Shown here one piece after another: positions 55,521-59,412 of a DNA stretch of 59,412 nucleotides (position 1 is the first letter of the stretch; each line of letters begins with the position of its first letter). The stretch spans positions 1 to 59,412 of the forward strand of contig RBZT01000654.1 of the NCBI GenBank assembly GCA_003693705.1, in the 5' to 3' direction. The translations under genes and the position numbers were made by a program. A model generated the notes under the pieces. It was not told the DNA's origin. It ran no database searches and saw nothing but the letters and a program-made list of their open reading frames with translations. This stretch comes from Polymyxa betae. Lineage: Eukaryota > Endomyxa > Phytomyxea > Plasmodiophorida > Plasmodiophoridae.

Positions 55521-57756
55521 GGAGTGTGATATTCCGACACCCCACTTTTACTATTCCGACACCCAGTAAATAAAATTGTCAAGGTTTGGAAAATGCGCCA
55601 CTGGCGCAGTTACGGCAACCATCGGTTACACCCAATAACCTCAATTGTTCGTTCTATATATCGAATATAATGGACCCGCCTCCTGAAATGGCGTTCCCTT
55701 CATCTGATGCGCTCATGGAGGCTGTCCAGACATTCGCAACTGCACAGGGATACCTTGTAACCAAGAAACGCACTGTTGAAGGGAAGAAACTCTGGATCAA
55801 ATGCGACAGAAGTGGAAGATATGATGATAGATACAGGGTAGATGACTCCACACGGCAGCGTACCACTTCATCTCGTCTGACGGATTGTCCTTTTGAACTT
55901 TATGCACGTGTACTTGCTTCAGATAAGCAATGGCATCTCAAGGTGAAATGCGCCGAGCACAATCACATCAGGTCCGAATCTTTATCGGGCCATCCTATAG
56001 CTAGACGTCTCAATGAGGCACAGAAAGCTTCGGTCCAACAGATGTTTGATTCTGGAATCTCTCCTCGGGACACTCTTACGACCTTGCGACAAGCTAATGA
56101 CAATCTGCCTGTTGTTGCACGAACAATCTATAATGCAAGAGCTGCGGCTAGGCGTGAATCTTTGAATGGGCGTACTCCCATCGAAGCTCTTCTGCACGAA
56201 CTTCGTGAAAAAGGCTACAAATACGAATATCAAGTTGATGGGATAAATCGCATTACACATCTGTTTTTTGCACATCCGTTCTCTTTGCGATTGTCCCAAC
56301 TGTACTCAACGGTGATTCTGATGGACTGTACGTACAAGACCAACAAATTCAAAATGCCATTGCTTCATGCTGTAGGAATATATGCTTCGCGTTCTTAAAA
56401 GAAGAAAAAGAAGCAGACTATGTTTGGTTTTACAACAAGAATACAGACTTTTTCCTGAATAACGTTTGCCCGAGACCATTGTGACGGATCGAGAGCTGGT
56501 TTTAATGAACGCCCTGCGGTCAGAGTTCCCAGATTCTGTTAATTTACTTTGCGCTTGGCATAACGTGACCGCCAAATGCAAACCGTTTTTCACAAATGGA
56601 GAAGATTGGGAACGTTTTCTCTCTCTATGGGTGAAGGTAACTGGATTCTACAACTGTTGGAGCGATTTGTTTCTAATTCAGACTTTCAGACTTGTCGCTC
56701 TCAGACTGAAGAGCAGTTTGACATAAATTGGATGGAGATCAATATCTCATTTTCAAGCACGCCTGGAGTTTTAAACTATCTACTTGAGACTTGGATACCA
56801 TATAAGGAACGGTTCGTATCGGCATGGGCTGATACGAAGATCCATTTCGGAAACGTGAATACCTCACGAGTTGAAGGACAGCATCAAGCTGCCATCAAGA
56901 ATTATCTGAAAGTCTCGACTTGGGACATTCGTGATGTTTGCAATCGCATTGACCTGTTAATGCAAAATCAGTGGAAAGAGTATGAAGCTAAACTTTCGAG
57001 CAATCGAATACGAGTATCGCATTGTCTTAATGTTCCATTCTACCGGAATGTCATTCGAAAAATTTCAACATTCGCTTTATTGCAAGTCCATAAGCAGTTT
57101 CGAATCTCTAAGCAGCCTTCAAATGAAATGGAATCTCGGTGCTCATTCACGTTCACTTCTTCTATGGGATTGCCTTGTTCGCATGCGATTAAAATCAGAA
57201 TGGCACAGAACGATGTCTTATCGGTTGATGATTTTCATCCACAGTAGCGAATAGACGGCAGCTGTCCACCAGCAGCTATCAACCCTCAATCTGATATTCC
57301 CGATATCGAACCGTTGCTAGCTTCTATTGCTAGATCGTACGATACGCTGCCGCAACATCAGCAAGCAGAAACTATCAACCAACTGTATTTCATTGCAAAC
57401 CAATCACATGATGCCCCGTCTAATTTTCAGACGGCAATAACAAGAGGACGACCATCTGGGGCCAGAAATAGGGAGGACACCAGCACCAGAAGACATCCTT
57501 CTGCTTTTGAAAGAGCCGATAGTCAGCCCAGAGCGGCGAGACGTTGCAGACAGTGTGGCCAAACGGGGCATGATAGACGTACCTGCTCAATCCGTCCTGA
57601 AGAAACATCTTGCATCGAGTATGGAATGCCCGACTCATTCTGATAATACTCCTAATAAATTCGGAAAATGCGCCAGTGGCGCATTTTTCAAACCTTGACA
57701 ATTTTGTTTTCTGGGTGTCGGAATAGTAAAAGTGGGGTGTCGGAATATCACACTCC
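55521..57756 (+). mobile_element. Mutator-like (MULE) DNA transposon, 2,236 bp
   Basis: The ends are terminal inverted repeats of about 95 bp with few mismatches, both starting GGAGTGTGATATTCCGACAC and each containing the internal near-palindrome TGCGCCACTGGCGCA. Perfect 9-bp duplications (TTTATTAAA) flank the element. Inside is one transposase gene of the FAR1/MULE type, broken by frameshifts. The near-identical ends and perfect target duplication suggest a fairly recent insertion. The coding defects suggest that it arrived as, or quickly became, a non-autonomous copy. Confidence 0.94.
55670..57643 (+). pseudogene. MULE transposase, frameshifted
   Basis: N-terminal FAR1/FLYWCH-like DNA-binding region (KKRTVEGKKLWIKCDRSGRY, LTDCPFELYARV, CAEHNHIR). 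The transposase core begins with STVILMDCTYKTNKF, holding the first catalytic Asp, and continues in other frames with KEEKEADYVW, ETIVTDRELVLMNAL (second Asp), NLLCAWHNVTAKCK and NTSRVEGQHQAAIKNYL (Glu region). A SWIM zinc finger follows (SMGLPCSHAI), then a CCHC zinc knuckle, CRQCGQTGHDRRTC. The frame breaks near 56385 (apparent small deletion), near 56430-56465 (shift plus stop), near 56640 and at 57245. These breaks make it inactive as read here. I give no repaired sequence. Confidence 0.9.
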
Positions 57757-57765
57757 TTTATTAAA
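57757..57765 (+). repeat. target-site duplication, right copy (TTTATTAAA)
   Basis: Exact copy of 55512-55520, immediately after the element's last base. Confidence 0.93.
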
Positions 57766-58139
57766 TTTTCTTATATAGTGACATTGTTGATTTATAAAGA
57801 ATCAGACTGGCTAGCCGCCGGGACGGCCGGCTGCCATCACCGGCGGCTGCCATCACCGTACCCAGACAAAAGATAGTTTTAATCTCAAATACAGATACTG
57901 GCGCCGGGCCGCCCGGGCGACCAAAAACGACGCTTCCGCCAGCAGGCCGAGCAGTTCACTGCAGAAAGCCAACGGGAAGACTGTTAAGGTCCGCCCAGCG
58001 CGCCAGGAGTCATTGGCGAACTGCTAGGCGCATTCGGCGATCTGCCAGACGCCCTGCCCAACACGCCGGGCTCTCTGGCCAGCGGCTTGCCCAAATTGAC
58101 TCAACTCGGCGAAGAGTGTTGAGATCGCATCCATGTTTT
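57766..58139. other. GC-rich spacer with direct repeat
   Basis: An abrupt GC-rich block follows the MULE. CGGCTGCCATCACCG occurs twice within 35 bp (about 57828-57858). Open frames are short and I recognise no product. Confidence 0.45.
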
Positions 58140-59108
58140 CTACTGTGGAGATGTCACAGTAGGTTGATATCGTTTCATGAGGAATCCCTGTCGCTCCTTC
58201 CACGACAGAGAGGTGCTCTCATTGCTTCCAGTCTTTCTGCTGACATGGCTTAGATGGAACGGGATCACGACTCTGTAACGAGTATGGGCCCCCGCGTTCC
58301 GTTCATCAGTTTTTCGGAGCTGTCCGATCATCGGTTTTTGAATATTGAGATTACTCTCTGTACAGTGTAATTTCGGATAAGATTTGGGTTTCCTCCCTCC
58401 AGCAATTCGAATTTCGAAACTTGAAATGTATCCGAATTCATGATGAAAATGTATATCTTCAGGCAAAGTTCTGACGATCTCAGTTCCTGTCTCCAAGAGC
58501 CGGCGCCCGATACATCACAACATGTTGTGAAGCATTCAAACCCCATAACCCTCTTGGGGCGCCCCCATAACACCATTCCGGAATTTCTTGTATACATCAA
58601 GTAATGCAGGCCGATCCCATTTCCAGTCAGTCCAGTATATATCGTTCTGGAATCCGGTCTCAGACAGATCATATCCAGCGCAGTTGGTGATCATGAATCC
58701 ACCAATACCGCCATCGCAGTCATCACTACAGTGCGTTTCCCGCATCAACGCCTGCCGCCTTGATACCATCATCGACACAGTTCATCCAAACCATGACAAC
58801 CTTGGTGCAGCTCTTACCGAACTTGACATCGATTCGTCATTCCAATGAACTGATGAAGAAGTATGTCAGTTCATTCCAGGCTGCTAAACAGGTTGAAAGC
58901 GTGGCAATTCTTCAATCGAAGTACTCGATCGAGCTAAGCAGCATTCCCGAAAAAAACTAGTACTGTCTCTTTCGAACCAAGGGTGCCGAATCAAAAGCGC
59001 ATCTGCGGATGTGATAATCGCACAGCTAAGACAGCGCCTTGACATTCGCTTCTTCAACCTACCCGAAGATGCTTAACAATGGTTCGGCAAAAATCGGTCG
59101 AGACCGAT
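58140..59108. other. overlapping ORFs on both strands, gene not resolved
   Basis: The minus strand has long frames at 58778-58536 (GGIGGFMITNCAGYDLSETG, NDIYWTDWKWDRPALLDVYK) and 58496-58140 (VRTLPEDIHFHHEFGYISSF). The plus strand has 58760-58960, with a helical ELMKKYVSSFQAAKQVESVA. At least one is likely part of a real gene, with the minus strand having the more protein-like composition. I recognise no domain and cannot fix introns. Confidence 0.35.
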
Positions 59109-59237
59109 ATGTCGCTTAGTTTCAGGGAGCGAAGAGCCTCGGCCCAGCGAAGACGACGTTCGCATGGGGTCTCTCCAAGGAATATTCCTATCAAGGACGA
59201 AATGTCACCAACCCACAAGAAGCTAAGATATGAATAA
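59109..59237 (+). CDS. short basic ORF sharing its tail with the left-end ORF
   Basis: ATG at 59109 (MSLSFRERRASAQRRRRSHG) to TAA at 59235-59237, 42 residues. From SFRERR onward it is the same peptide as the C-terminus of the 174-551 minus-strand ORF, because both lie in the terminal repeat. It could be the last exon of a gene, since TTTCAG|G resembles an acceptor, or only a fragment carried by the repeat. Confidence 0.25.
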   Translation: MSLSFRERRASAQRRRRSHGVSPRNIPIKDEMSPTHKKLRYE

Positions 59238-59412
59238 AAATGAGTTTGGCTGAATATCTACAAACCCAAACTTCTTTAACCCCACGATTTCTTCCATTAT
59301 TAAAATAACTATTCTGATGGATTCTGTGATAAAATATCGACCTTGGCACTTAAAAAAAACCAAACATACGAGGTCGTTCGCAGAGTCGAAAAAAAAACGA
59401 GATATACCCCTC
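59118..59412. repeat. right terminal inverted repeat arm
   Basis: Reverse complement of 1-294 with about 99% identity by eye. Both arms end at the same outermost base (GAGGGGTATA outward on the left, TATACCCCTC on the right). Confidence 0.9.

Overview
The window is a stretch of nuclear DNA from a eukaryote with a compact genome. I count about 26 protein-coding loci with a recognisable product or gene architecture in 59 kb. They lie on both strands, usually separated by less than 1 kb, and most are split by introns of about 45-100 nt with GT..AG borders. The family content (AF4/FMR2 C-terminal domain, CABLES-type cyclin protein, exportin-7, USP14, DDRGK1, RhoGAP with WW domains) points to an animal or a close unicellular relative. 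Three loci are unusual for an animal: a MscS-type channel, a TALE homeodomain ending like the plant/protist type, and a FAR1-like MULE transposon. I cannot name the species.

Left part (1-18.9 kb): a terminal inverted repeat arm, RBM25 (splicing), a CABLES-like protein, tRNA-Arg(CCT), an unrecognised zinc-finger protein, a small cyclin, a MAP3K-type kinase with a predicted myristoylation site, a TALE homeodomain protein, an RNF181-like E3 ligase, a 59-residue membrane protein and SRP54.

Middle (18.9-41.6 kb): exportin-7; V-ATPase c''; a divergent pair of probable ribosome-assembly genes (CCDC86/Cgr1 and an Acl4-like TPR protein) 69 bp apart; a KDM1-like amine oxidase carrying a C-terminal SRI-like domain; a gene ending in tandemly duplicated 72-nt exons; a mitochondrial MscS homologue; an AF4/FMR2 protein; a coiled-coil protein; a signal-anchored Ser-rich protein; a long RS-domain protein; and a DUF2062 membrane protein.

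Right part (41.8-59.4 kb): a RhoGAP-WW-WW-calpain III (x3) protein, an unrecognised acidic protein, a CaaX-tailed ankyrin protein, DDRGK1 (UFMylation), an editing-domain-less mitochondrial threonyl-tRNA synthetase, USP14, a decayed MULE transposon with intact 9-bp target duplication, and the second terminal repeat arm.

The genes do not form an operon. Loose functional themes are transcription elongation and RNA processing (amine oxidase-SRI, AF4, RBM25, RS protein), ribosome assembly, ubiquitin/UFM1 (USP14, RNF181, DDRGK1), and small-GTPase or kinase signalling. The most notable items are the amine oxidase-SRI fusion, the RhoGAP-WW-calpain III architecture, the duplicated mini-exons, the mitochondrial MscS protein, and the near-identical 295-bp inverted repeats at the exact window ends.
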